From VRUE01 sp963742535 (GTDB taxonomy: Bacteria > Actinomycetota > Thermoleophilia > Solirubrobacterales > 70-9): a stretch of 64,000 nucleotides of DNA. A model generated the notes under the pieces. The model did not search any database, was not told where the DNA came from, and saw nothing but the letters and a program-made list of their open reading frames with translations. The translations under genes and the position numbers were made by a program. The stretch is taken from NCBI GenBank assembly GCA_963742535.1, contig CAVUMC010000002.1, positions 1-64,000 on the forward strand. The letters run 5' to 3'. This document shows, in pieces, positions 20,260 through 27,796 of the stretch; the first letter of the stretch is position 1, and each line of letters begins with the position of its first letter.

Positions 20260-21231
20260 CTAACGGGCCAATAGCTGTCGCAGATCCGAAGCTACGGCCT
20301 CCGGTTCGTCATCCAGTTGGGACCAGGAGATCCGAGTGACGCCATAGCCGGCGGCGCGGAGCGTGCGGTCGCGAGCGCGATCGTCCCTGAATCCGGAACG
20401 CGTCCCGTGCGCCTGCCAGCTGTCGATCTCGCCGATCTCGCCGATGTCCGCCCAGTGACAATCGACTTGGAACCGCTTCTCACCCACCGTGATCCAGTCG
20501 TTGAGGCGCGGACGCGGCAGCCGATGGCGCCGGAGAAACGGAAGGAACTTCGTCTCAAGCGGACTCCGAACACGGCCGACCGGCAGGGCTTCTATACGAG
20601 CAAGGGCGGTCCGGACGCGTGCGGTTCCGCGTCGCCCTGGGTAGCGCGCGAGCAAATCCTGCAACGACAACTGGTCATAAAGCCGCAGAAATTCCACTTG
20701 CCGAATCGCTACCTCAACTTCATCGACGGAAGAGTGGGCAGAGAGATCGAGAACCGTCCGCGGCACCGTCGTCACCGGAACCCTTTCGTGAACTGTCATC
20801 TCGTCATCAGGCAACGCCGCGTGGTGGCGTCGAACAAGTTTCGAAGAGGTGCTCTTGCGAGGAACGGTGACATGGATTGCGCCGGCTCCCAAATCTCGAA
20901 TTCCCCAAAATGCAGCCGCCGAGCTATGACTCAGCACAGTTCTCTCGCCGGAGCAGAGCACGGCAGCCATTGATCGGCCCAACGACGGGAGGCGCCTGTG
21001 TCCGACCGCGTAGACGCCGGGCAGCACGACCCACAGGCGACCGATCGCGAGTCGGTAGTCCACTGCGTCGTCCCCAAGGCCGGTCGCAATCAATTGCCGC
21101 CGTGCAACCACGCCATGCTGCGCTTCCGCAAGGCTGGCGATTGCTCTATCAGGCCCCTCATCCTCGTTCGCCCCAACGCGAGACCGTCCCGACCCGCCAA
21201 TATCGCGGGCTGAGACGGTCTCGCGGGGCAT
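20260..21231 (-). CDS. AbiEi-type winged-helix plus DUF559 nuclease-like protein
   Basis: 323 residues. The N-terminal part (DRAIASLAEAQHGVVARRQL and VLPGVYAVG, about 28-78) resembles the AbiEi-family antitoxin domain of type IV toxin-antitoxin proteins. The C-terminal ~100 residues (SPLETKFLPFLRRHRLPRP, FQVDCHWADIGEIGEIDSW, DRTLRAAGYGVTRISWSQL) match the DUF559/Vsr-like PD-(D/E)XK endonuclease-like fold. Such fusions are multicopy and unpaired in many actinobacteria. No toxin gene is adjacent, so a toxin-antitoxin role is not supported here. It lies between leuA and the XRE regulator. The start ATG has no strong ribosome site; a later start is possible. Confidence 0.7.
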   Translation of the reverse strand: MPRETVSARDIGGSGRSRVGANEDEGPDRAIASLAEAQHGVVARRQLIATGLGDDAVDYRLAIGRLWVVLPGVYAVGHRRLPSLGRSMAAVLCSGERTVLSHSSAAAFWGIRDLGAGAIHVTVPRKSTSSKLVRRHHAALPDDEMTVHERVPVTTVPRTVLDLSAHSSVDEVEVAIRQVEFLRLYDQLSLQDLLARYPGRRGTARVRTALARIEALPVGRVRSPLETKFLPFLRRHRLPRPRLNDWITVGEKRFQVDCHWADIGEIGEIDSWQAHGTRSGFRDDRARDRTLRAAGYGVTRISWSQLDDEPEAVASDLRQLLAR

Positions 21232-21318
21232 GCAGCGACGGTGTCACCTCTAGCCGCACGCGTTGTGCGCAGCGTTTAAGGGATATGTGACGTCTCTGTG
21301 CCTCGAAGCGTGTGCGGG

Positions 21319-22905
21319 CTAGGGGCCCGGGGTGCGCTCTACGGCGGCTTCGGCGGTGGCGGCCTCGGCCTCGCGAATGGCGGCGCCCTCCAGGGCGTTC
21401 GACAGGGCGCGGACGTAGGCGCGGGCCGATGCCTCCAGGATGTCGGTGGCGACGCCTTGGCCTGTGGCCAGGCGGCCGGCGGCGCGCAGCATCACGGTGA
21501 CCTGGCCCAGGGCGTCCTCTCCCCCAGTCACTGCCTCGACCGTGTACTGGCGCAGCTCGCACTCGGTGTCGGTTGCCACCTGGATCGCCTGGAAGATCGC
21601 GTCGACTGGGCCATCGCCACCGGACTCGCCAATCGACTCCTCGCCGGAGGGCATCTTGACCGCGACGCGAGCGACGGGATCGCGCCGTGACCCGGCCTCG
21701 ACCTCAAACCAAGCCAGCTCGTGGGCATCGGCCTTCTCGCGCATCTCATCGGAGACGATCGCCTCCAGATCCAGCGCCGTCACTTGCTTCTTGCGATCGG
21801 CGACCTCCTTGAAGCGCTTGAAGGCGGCGTTCAGGGCGTTGCCCTCGACCTTGAAGCCCAGTTGCTCCAGGGCGTCTTTCAGCGCGTGGCGACCGGAGTG
21901 CTTGCCCAGCACGATCGAGTTGGACTCCAGGCCGACTTCGGTCGCGTCCATGATCTCGTAGGTGCTGCGCTCCTTCAGCACGCCGTCCTGGTGGATGCCG
22001 GACTCGTGGGCGAAGGCGTTGCGACCGACGATCGCCTTATTGGGCTGGATCGCGTAGCCGGTCAGGCGCGAGACCATGCGGCTGGTTCGGGCCAGCTCGC
22101 GGGTTTCGATTCCAGTGGTCAAGCCGTGGGCGTCCTCGCGCACCCGGATCAGCATCGCGATCTCCTCCAGCGAGCAGTTACCGGCGCGCTCGCCGATCCC
22201 GTTGACCGCGCACTCGACCTGGCGGGCACCGGCCAGCAGGCCGGCGTAGGAGTTGGCGACGGCCAGGCCCAGATCGTCGTGACAGTGGACCGAGCTCTCG
22301 ACCCTGTCCAGTCCCGGCACCAGCTCGTACAGTCGCCGCCAGTACTCGGCGTACTCCTCCGGTGTCGTGTAGCCGACCGTGTCAGGGACGTTGATCACCG
22401 TCGCCCCCTCTTCGACCGCGATCGCGCAGACCTCTGCGGTGAACTCGATCTCGGCGCGAGTCGCGTCCATCGGCGAGAACTCGACGTCCTCGCAGTAAGA
22501 GCGAGCCAGCCGCACGGCGGCGCGGGCCTGCCCCTTGACGTCCTCGCGGTCGGTCTTCAGCTGGTGCTCGATGTGGATGTCCGAGGTGGAGATGAAGGTG
22601 TGGATGCGCGGCCGGGCGGCGTCCTTGATCGCCCCCCAGGCAGCATCGATGTCGGCTTTGTGGGTGCGGGCCAGGCCACAAATCACAGGCCCCTCCACTC
22701 CTCGTGCGATCGCCTCGACCGCTTCGAAGTCGCCGGGCGAGGTGATCGGAAAGCCGGCCTCGATCACGTCGACACCCAGGCGCGCCAGCTGCTGGGCGAT
22801 CTCCACCTTCTCGGCGGTGTTCAGTGAAATTCCGGGCGACTGCTCGCCATCGCGCAGTGTCGTGTCAAAGATGTGGACGCGGTTTGCGTCTTCTACTGAT
22901 GCCAC
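21319..22905 (-). CDS. leuA: 2-isopropylmalate synthase
   Basis: Committed step of leucine synthesis: acetyl-CoA plus 2-oxoisovalerate. 528 residues, LeuA type 1. DTTLRDGEQSPG is at 14-25, SVHCHDDLGLAVANS and CAVNGIGERAGNCSLEE in the barrel, HESGIHQDG near 300, and a C-terminal regulatory domain with GGDGPVDAIFQAI and Gly-rich loops that normally binds leucine. GTG start at 22905 after a strong AAGGAGGAGGA ribosome site. That site is complementary to the Leu codons of the upstream leader peptide, so control is likely by translational attenuation in addition to leucine feedback. Confidence 0.96.
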   Translation of the reverse strand: MASVEDANRVHIFDTTLRDGEQSPGISLNTAEKVEIAQQLARLGVDVIEAGFPITSPGDFEAVEAIARGVEGPVICGLARTHKADIDAAWGAIKDAARPRIHTFISTSDIHIEHQLKTDREDVKGQARAAVRLARSYCEDVEFSPMDATRAEIEFTAEVCAIAVEEGATVINVPDTVGYTTPEEYAEYWRRLYELVPGLDRVESSVHCHDDLGLAVANSYAGLLAGARQVECAVNGIGERAGNCSLEEIAMLIRVREDAHGLTTGIETRELARTSRMVSRLTGYAIQPNKAIVGRNAFAHESGIHQDGVLKERSTYEIMDATEVGLESNSIVLGKHSGRHALKDALEQLGFKVEGNALNAAFKRFKEVADRKKQVTALDLEAIVSDEMREKADAHELAWFEVEAGSRRDPVARVAVKMPSGEESIGESGGDGPVDAIFQAIQVATDTECELRQYTVEAVTGGEDALGQVTVMLRAAGRLATGQGVATDILEASARAYVRALSNALEGAAIREAEAATAEAAVERTPGP

Positions 22906-22910
22906 TGGGT

Positions 22911-22926
22911 CCTCCTCCTTCTCTGC
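22911..22926 (-). promoter_or_regulatory. leuA ribosome-binding site, complementary to the leader Leu codons
   Basis: On the mRNA this reads AGAGAAGGAGGAGGA. The 9 nt GAGAAGGAG (22923-22915) are perfectly complementary to CTCCTTCTC (23002-22994) within the leucine run of the leader peptide. A small hairpin (22966-22951) lies between them. Confidence 0.6.
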
Positions 22927-22972
22927 TTCCTTCGAATGACCTTTTCTCTCGCGGCTATCGCGCCGCCCAGCG

Positions 22973-23032
22973 CTATTCCCCCCGGAGGGGGAGGAGAAGG
23001 AGAAGCGCGAGGCTGTCGAACCGGTGAGTCAT
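22973..23032 (-). CDS. leuL: leu leader peptide
   Basis: A 19-residue frame MTHRFDSLALLLLLPLRGE with seven leucines, five of them consecutive, ending 67 nt before the leuA GTG. A Leu-codon run ahead of leuA is the hallmark of ribosome-mediated attenuation. A TACCCT -10-like box is 10 nt before the ATG. Downstream structure: GGGG/CCCC pairing around the last codons, and GCGGC-GCCGC at 22951-22966. There is no U-run that would make an intrinsic terminator, while the Leu codons can pair with the leuA SD. This favours control of translation over control of transcription. Confidence 0.8.
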   Translation of the reverse strand: MTHRFDSLALLLLLPLRGE

Positions 23033-23153
23033 TCGTCCAACCAGGGTAGCGCAGAATCGCTCGAGCATCGGCGGCGTTGCATAGGCTGCGCGCATCGCTA
23101 GCGAGGCATCCTCAAGTTCGATTCCGCGCTCGACCTGGTTCGCCCTCTTCGCG

Positions 23154-24503
23154 ATGGGGATCGCCGTGGTGGTGATCGCCAACGACTTCTCCGCGATCAA
23201 CGTCGCCCTGCCGACGATGGAGAAGGACTTCGACACCAACATCAACACGATCCAGTGGGTGGTCAACGCCTACGCCCTGACCTTCGGCGTGATGATCGTC
23301 ACCGGCGGCCGCCTCGCCGACATGTTCGGGCGACGCAACGCCTTCTTCCTCGGCACCGCGATCTTCGCTTCGATGTCGGCTTTGGGCGGGGCGGCGCAGA
23401 CCGAGACCTGGCTGATCGCCACCCGCACGCTGATGGGGATCGGCGGCGCGCTGATGTGGCCGGCGATCCTCGGCATGACCTACGCCCTGCTGCCCGAAGA
23501 CAAGGCCGGGCTGGCGGGCGGGATCATCATCGGCGCCGCCGGCCTGGGCAACGCGATCGGACCGCTGATCGGCGGGGTGCTTACCGACGCCCTGAGCTGG
23601 CGCTGGATCTTCTTTCTCAACGTGCCGATCTCGGCATTCGCCGTCCTCGTCACCTACCGCCTGGTCAAAGTCGCCGAGCCGGATGCGGGCGAGCAGCGAA
23701 TCGACTACCCGGGAATTGCGGCGATCTCGGTCGGGCTGGTCTCGCTGCTGGTCGCCCTCGACCAAATCGATGACTGGGGTTTCGGCGACCCGCGGGTGCT
23801 CGGCATGTTCGCGTTGGCGGCAGTCCTGCTCATCGCCTTCGTGCCGATCGAGCGCCGCGCCGGGGCGCACGCCCTGGTGCCACGGGCGGTGATGGCCAAT
23901 GAGAGCTTCCGCGCCTCCTGCCTGGCGATCCTGCTGATGTCGGCGACCTTCTTCGCCGCCCTGCTCTACCTACCCCAGTTCATGCAGCATCAGCTTGGTT
24001 ACTCACCGCTGGAGGCGGGGGTCGGGCTGCTGCCCTTCCTCGCCACCTTCGCCTGCGTCTCCTTCGTCGCCGGCCCGCTCTACGAGCGACTAGGAGCAAA
24101 GCTGCTGGCGACGGTCGGTGCGGGCTGCATCACCGCCGCCCCCTTCGTCTTCTCACTCGTCGCCTCGCGCTCGAGCTTCGCGTCGCTGATCCCCGGCATG
24201 GTCGTGCTCGGCATTGGCATCGGCAGCTTCTACCCCACCGCCACCACGGCAGGGGTCACCTCGGTCGACGAATCGCAGACCAGCCTCGCCGGTGGCATCG
24301 TCTACATGTTCCAGATCGCTGGCGGCTCGATCGGCCTCGGGCTCACCACAACCGTCTTTTCTGCCCAGGCCTCGTTCGTCGACGGCATCCAGGCTGCCTT
24401 CCGGCTCGATGCAGCGCTTTCGCTGGTCGGCTTTCTGGTCGCGCTCTTCTTCGTCGGCGGCCGACTGGTTGGGCGGCGGTCGACCGAGGGCGCCTCGGCT
24501 TAG
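23154..24503 (+). CDS. MFS drug/solute exporter, DHA2 (EmrB/QacA) type
   Basis: Inner-membrane proton antiporter family with about 14 predicted membrane segments; 449 residues from the first ATG. Evidence: NDFSAINVALPTM at TM1, GGRLADMFGRRNAFFLG (loop 2-3 motif A), WRWIFFLNVPIS in the middle, and repeated hydrophobic segments to the end. Substrate unknown. The in-frame codons before the ATG read IPRSTWFALFA, which completes TM1, yet back to the stop there is no ATG, GTG or TTG. A rare start (ATT at 23121 or ATC at 23091) or an upstream sequence error is possible. Divergent from the leu leader. Confidence 0.85.
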   Translation: MGIAVVVIANDFSAINVALPTMEKDFDTNINTIQWVVNAYALTFGVMIVTGGRLADMFGRRNAFFLGTAIFASMSALGGAAQTETWLIATRTLMGIGGALMWPAILGMTYALLPEDKAGLAGGIIIGAAGLGNAIGPLIGGVLTDALSWRWIFFLNVPISAFAVLVTYRLVKVAEPDAGEQRIDYPGIAAISVGLVSLLVALDQIDDWGFGDPRVLGMFALAAVLLIAFVPIERRAGAHALVPRAVMANESFRASCLAILLMSATFFAALLYLPQFMQHQLGYSPLEAGVGLLPFLATFACVSFVAGPLYERLGAKLLATVGAGCITAAPFVFSLVASRSSFASLIPGMVVLGIGIGSFYPTATTAGVTSVDESQTSLAGGIVYMFQIAGGSIGLGLTTTVFSAQASFVDGIQAAFRLDAALSLVGFLVALFFVGGRLVGRRSTEGASA

Positions 24504-24519
24504 AGCTCCGGCAGCCTCA

Positions 24520-24536
24520 CCCGACCGGAAGTCGGG
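24520..24536. terminator. Weak hairpin between convergent genes
   Basis: CCCGAC-CGGAA-GTCGGG lies between the MFS stop (24503) and the RTX-like gene stop (24538). A 6-bp GC stem without a U-run; possibly a factor-assisted terminator for both genes. Confidence 0.3.
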
Positions 24537-24537
24537 C

Positions 24538-25107
24538 TCAAGAGGCGGGCTTGACCACGTTGTTGCGGATCAGGGTGTTGCGGCCGCTGCCGCCGTCCAT
24601 GAGGTCGGTGCCGCTGCCACGTAGAACATCGTTGCCGGCGCCACCGAGCAGTTCGTCGTTTCCGGGGCCGCCGTAGAGCACATCGCTGCCGCCACGACCG
24701 GCGACCTTGTCGTTGCCTTCGCCACCGATCAGTTTGTCCGGCCCGCTGCCACCGATCAGGGTGTCGTTGCCGGGGCCACCTCGCATCGTCACCGGCAGTT
24801 CGATTGCGCTCGAGACGAGGACCCAGTCGTCACCTTCGCCTCCGTTGACTTCGAAGCCAGCGACGAGTGGCGCCTTGCAGGTCAGCTCGGTCGGCACGCC
24901 GGGCGTGTTTTCGCAGACGGTGCCCCCCACTTCGAGCGGCACGGCGGAATCGATTATGTAGCTACGCCCGTCCGGGCTCAGCCAGATGTGGACCCTGTTC
25001 TGGGTCGCCCCGCCAGCGAGCACGACCGTGTAAGTCGTTTCAGCCTGCGCGACTGGCGCAGCCAGCGCCGCCACCACTACGGACAAGATCAGGATCGCTT
25101 TCTTCAT
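24538..25107 (-). CDS. Secreted protein with RTX-like calcium-binding repeats
   Basis: 189 residues. Signal peptide MKKAILILSVVVAALAAPVAQA (about 1-22), a ~70-residue beta-rich region with two Cys, then five to six nonapeptide repeats of the hemolysin/RTX type (GGPGNDTLIGG, GGEGNDKVAGRGG, GGPGNDELLGG, GGAGNDVL) at about 105-175. Such repeats bind Ca2+ and fold into a parallel beta-roll outside the cell. No toxin or enzyme domain is present, so it may be a surface or matrix protein. Located downstream of an intrinsic terminator, so probably transcribed on its own. Confidence 0.82.
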   Translation of the reverse strand: MKKAILILSVVVAALAAPVAQAETTYTVVLAGGATQNRVHIWLSPDGRSYIIDSAVPLEVGGTVCENTPGVPTELTCKAPLVAGFEVNGGEGDDWVLVSSAIELPVTMRGGPGNDTLIGGSGPDKLIGGEGNDKVAGRGGSDVLYGGPGNDELLGGAGNDVLRGSGTDLMDGGSGRNTLIRNNVVKPAS

Positions 25108-25110
25108 CGG

Positions 25111-25138
25111 AAAAAAGCCCCTGCCGCGCCCCGGGGCT
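25111..25138 (-). terminator. Intrinsic terminator after the serC-serA-oxidoreductase operon
   Basis: AGCCCC stem, 11-nt loop, GGGGCT, then six U residues on the minus strand. It begins at the stop codon of the oxidoreductase gene and is the clearest rho-independent terminator of a protein operon in the window. Confidence 0.75.
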
Positions 25139-26175
25139 CAACTAGGAAACAACACAACCTTGCCGACGTTGCGGCGCTGGGCGATGAATTCATGCGCCTT
25201 TCCCGCTCGCTCGAACGGGAACGACTCGGCGACCACTGGCTCGAGGCGACCGGACTCGAGGTCTGCCATCAGCGGCTCGGTGAGGCGGTCGAGACTGCCC
25301 TCGCGGTCCCACCACTTGAGCATGTTGAGCCCAAAGACGCCCTTGTTCTCGTTCATCAGCGCCAGGCTCTTCCACCAGGGAAGCGTCGCCAGCGGCATCT
25401 TGGCGAGGCTCTTGAGCGCCGCAGGAATGTCGCGGCCGCTTTCTTTGGTCACCTCGGAGAGCCCGTACATGACCAGCCTGCCGCCGGCGCGCAGCAGGCG
25501 ATAGTCCTTGCGGAAGGAGGTTGGGCCAAGCGCGTCGATGACCAGGTCGACGCCCTCGCCATTGGTGATCCGCATCGCCTCGGCGGCGAAGTCCTGGCCG
25601 CGGTAATCGATCGGATCGGTGACGCCCTGCTCGCGGATCGCGTCGTGCTTGGACGGCGACGCCGTGCCGAGGATCATGCCGGCGCCGGCGTTGCGGGCGA
25701 TCTGGGTGGCGGCGATGCCGACGCCGCCAGCCGCAGCGTGGATCAACACCCGGTCGCCCTCGCGCAGGCTGCCCATGATGATCAGGGCCGCGTAGGCGGT
25801 GCCGTAGTTGACCGGGAAGGCGGCGCCCTGCTCGAAGCTGAGGCGATCGGGCAACGGCAGGACCTGGTCGGCCGGAACCGAGATCAGCTCGGCCTGGCCG
25901 CCGAAGCGCGTGCCGGCCATCACCCTGTCGCCTACAGCGAAGTCATTTACCCCGGCGCCGATGCTCTCCACCGTGCCGGCCACCTCGTAGCCCATCACGC
26001 ACGGCGGTTTCGGCGCGTCGGGATAGAGGCCGACGCGGGCCATCGTGTCGGCGAAGTTGATCCCCGCGGCCTTGACCGCGATGCGCACCTCGCCAGGCCC
26101 GACCGGGGGGTCCGGACGCTCGAGGACCTGCAGGACCTCAGGACCGCCGTTCCCTGTCTGCACCAGCGCCTTCAC
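25138..26175 (-). CDS. Quinone-oxidoreductase-like MDR dehydrogenase
   Basis: Zinc-independent medium-chain dehydrogenase/reductase, 345 residues, NADPH-dependent by family. AGINFADTMARVGLYP and GYEVAGTVESIGAGV form the catalytic domain. HAAAGGVGIAATQIA (about 147-161) is the nucleotide-binding loop of the quinone oxidoreductase/VAT-1 group. The long insert rich in Leu and Trp (KMPLATLPWWKSLALMNENKG) also recalls VAT-1-like proteins. The Cys and His zinc ligands of alcohol dehydrogenases are absent. It follows serA by 28 bp and precedes the terminator. Substrate unknown; a role in serine metabolism is only suggested by position. Confidence 0.82.
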   Translation of the reverse strand: MKALVQTGNGGPEVLQVLERPDPPVGPGEVRIAVKAAGINFADTMARVGLYPDAPKPPCVMGYEVAGTVESIGAGVNDFAVGDRVMAGTRFGGQAELISVPADQVLPLPDRLSFEQGAAFPVNYGTAYAALIIMGSLREGDRVLIHAAAGGVGIAATQIARNAGAGMILGTASPSKHDAIREQGVTDPIDYRGQDFAAEAMRITNGEGVDLVIDALGPTSFRKDYRLLRAGGRLVMYGLSEVTKESGRDIPAALKSLAKMPLATLPWWKSLALMNENKGVFGLNMLKWWDREGSLDRLTEPLMADLESGRLEPVVAESFPFERAGKAHEFIAQRRNVGKVVLFPS

Positions 26176-26203
26176 CGGGCCAGCCTACTTGACCGGTCGA
26201 GAG

Positions 26204-27796
26204 CTAGAGATCGACCGACCGGCCGACGGAGAAGCCATCGAGCTCGAGGATCTTCTCGATCGTCTCGCTCTGTACATGCGCGTCGGTGGTGAGCGCCATC
26301 ACGGCGCGCTCGCCGTCCTCCTCGGCGCCGACGGCCGCGGAGACGATGTTGACGCCCTCCTCTCCGAACATCGTGCCGACGCGGCCGATCATGCCGGGAC
26401 GGTCGGCGTAGCGGAAGACGGCGATGTGCTCGGCGAAGGGCAGGTAGAAGCTCTCGCCCCAGACCGAGACCAGGTAGGGCTCATTATGCGGGCCTACACC
26501 GGTGCCGGCCACCTCCACTTCCTCACTGCCGCTGCCGAGTCGCACGGTGACCAGCTCGGTGAAGTCCTCCGAACTGGAGTCCTTCGACTCGACCAGGTCG
26601 ACGCCGCGTTCCTCTGCCATCTGAGGCGCATTGACCAGGTTGACCGGCTCCTCCGTGTGTCCGGAGAGGATGCCGACGAGGACGCCGATGCCGAGCAGGC
26701 GGGTGTCGTACTGGGCGAGTTTGCCGCGGAACTCGACCGTGACGCGGTCGACCGGGGCTTGACCCAGGCCCTCGGCGAGGCGGCCCAGCTTTTCGCAGAG
26801 CGGCACGAAGGGAGAGAGCGCTTCCATCTCCTCCGGGCGCACGGCGGCGATGTTGACGGCGTTGGTGACGACGGCGCCGGTCAGCGCCGCGGTCACCTGT
26901 TCGGCGGTGACGACGCCGGCGCGATCCTGCGCCTCGGCGGTCGAGGCACCGAGGTGCGGGGTGACGACGACGTCCTCGCGGGCAAAGATCGGGTGCTCGG
27001 TGAAGGGCTCGGCGGGGAAGACGTCGAGCGCGGCGCCGCCGACCTTGCCGGACTCCAGCCCCTCGACCAGGGCGTCGAGGTCGACCAGCTCGCCACGGGC
27101 GCAGTTGACGATCCGCACGCCCTCCTTCATCTGGCCGATCGCCTCGGCGTCGATCAGGTTGATGGTGTCGGGCGTCTTCGGCACGTGCACGGTGACGATG
27201 TCAGCGCGCCCGAAGAGCTCCTCCAGACTGCCCACCCCCTCCACTCCCAGCTCGCGGAAGCGCTCGGCCGAGACGAACTTGTCGAAGGCGACAACATCCA
27301 TCTCGAAGGCCTGGGCGCGTTTGGCGACGAGCTGGCCGATGCGGCCGAAGCCGACGATGCCGATCGTCTTGCCGTAGAGCTCCGCGCCCTTGTACTTGGC
27401 CCGGTCCCAGCGACCATCGACGAGGGCGCCGTGGGCCTGCGGAACGTTGCGAAAGAGGGCGAGCGCCAACGCCAGGGTGTGCTCGGCGGCGGCGACGGAG
27501 TTCGATTCCGGTGCGTTGGCGACGACGATGCCGCGGCGAGTGGCGGCCGGGATGTCGACGTTGTCGACGCCGGTGCCGGCGCGACCGATCACCTTGAGGT
27601 TGTCGGCGCGGTCGATCAGCTCCGGGGTGAGCTTGGTCGCTGAGCGGATCAGGATCGCGTCGTAGTCCCCGATCGCCTCGGCCAGGGCCGCATCGTCCAT
27701 ATCCAGGCCAAGATCGACATCGAAGTTCTGGCGCAAGAGGTCGACACCCGAGTCGGCGATCTTCTCCTTGACCAGGACTTTCAGCGAATCACTCAC
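26204..27796 (-). CDS. serA: D-3-phosphoglycerate dehydrogenase
   Basis: First step of phosphorylated serine synthesis. 530 residues: the long form with a catalytic NAD+ domain (IGIVGFGRIGQLVAKR, 145-160; CARGELVD with catalytic Arg; VVTPHLGAST with the catalytic His), an intervening substrate-binding-like domain at about 320-450, and a C-terminal ACT domain that usually senses serine. The GTG at 27796, with GGGAGG 8 nt before it, overlaps the serC TGA as GTGA. This start is better than the in-frame ATG at 27838 inside serC. Confidence 0.95.
   Translation of the reverse strand: MSDSLKVLVKEKIADSGVDLLRQNFDVDLGLDMDDAALAEAIGDYDAILIRSATKLTPELIDRADNLKVIGRAGTGVDNVDIPAATRRGIVVANAPESNSVAAAEHTLALALALFRNVPQAHGALVDGRWDRAKYKGAELYGKTIGIVGFGRIGQLVAKRAQAFEMDVVAFDKFVSAERFRELGVEGVGSLEELFGRADIVTVHVPKTPDTINLIDAEAIGQMKEGVRIVNCARGELVDLDALVEGLESGKVGGAALDVFPAEPFTEHPIFAREDVVVTPHLGASTAEAQDRAGVVTAEQVTAALTGAVVTNAVNIAAVRPEEMEALSPFVPLCEKLGRLAEGLGQAPVDRVTVEFRGKLAQYDTRLLGIGVLVGILSGHTEEPVNLVNAPQMAEERGVDLVESKDSSSEDFTELVTVRLGSGSEEVEVAGTGVGPHNEPYLVSVWGESFYLPFAEHIAVFRYADRPGMIGRVGTMFGEEGVNIVSAAVGAEEDGERAVMALTTDAHVQSETIEKILELDGFSVGRSVDL

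Noticed and set aside
20260..21231. Type IV toxin-antitoxin locus
   Set aside because: Only an AbiEi-like domain is present; neighbours are leuA and a regulator, with no AbiEii nucleotidyltransferase toxin.
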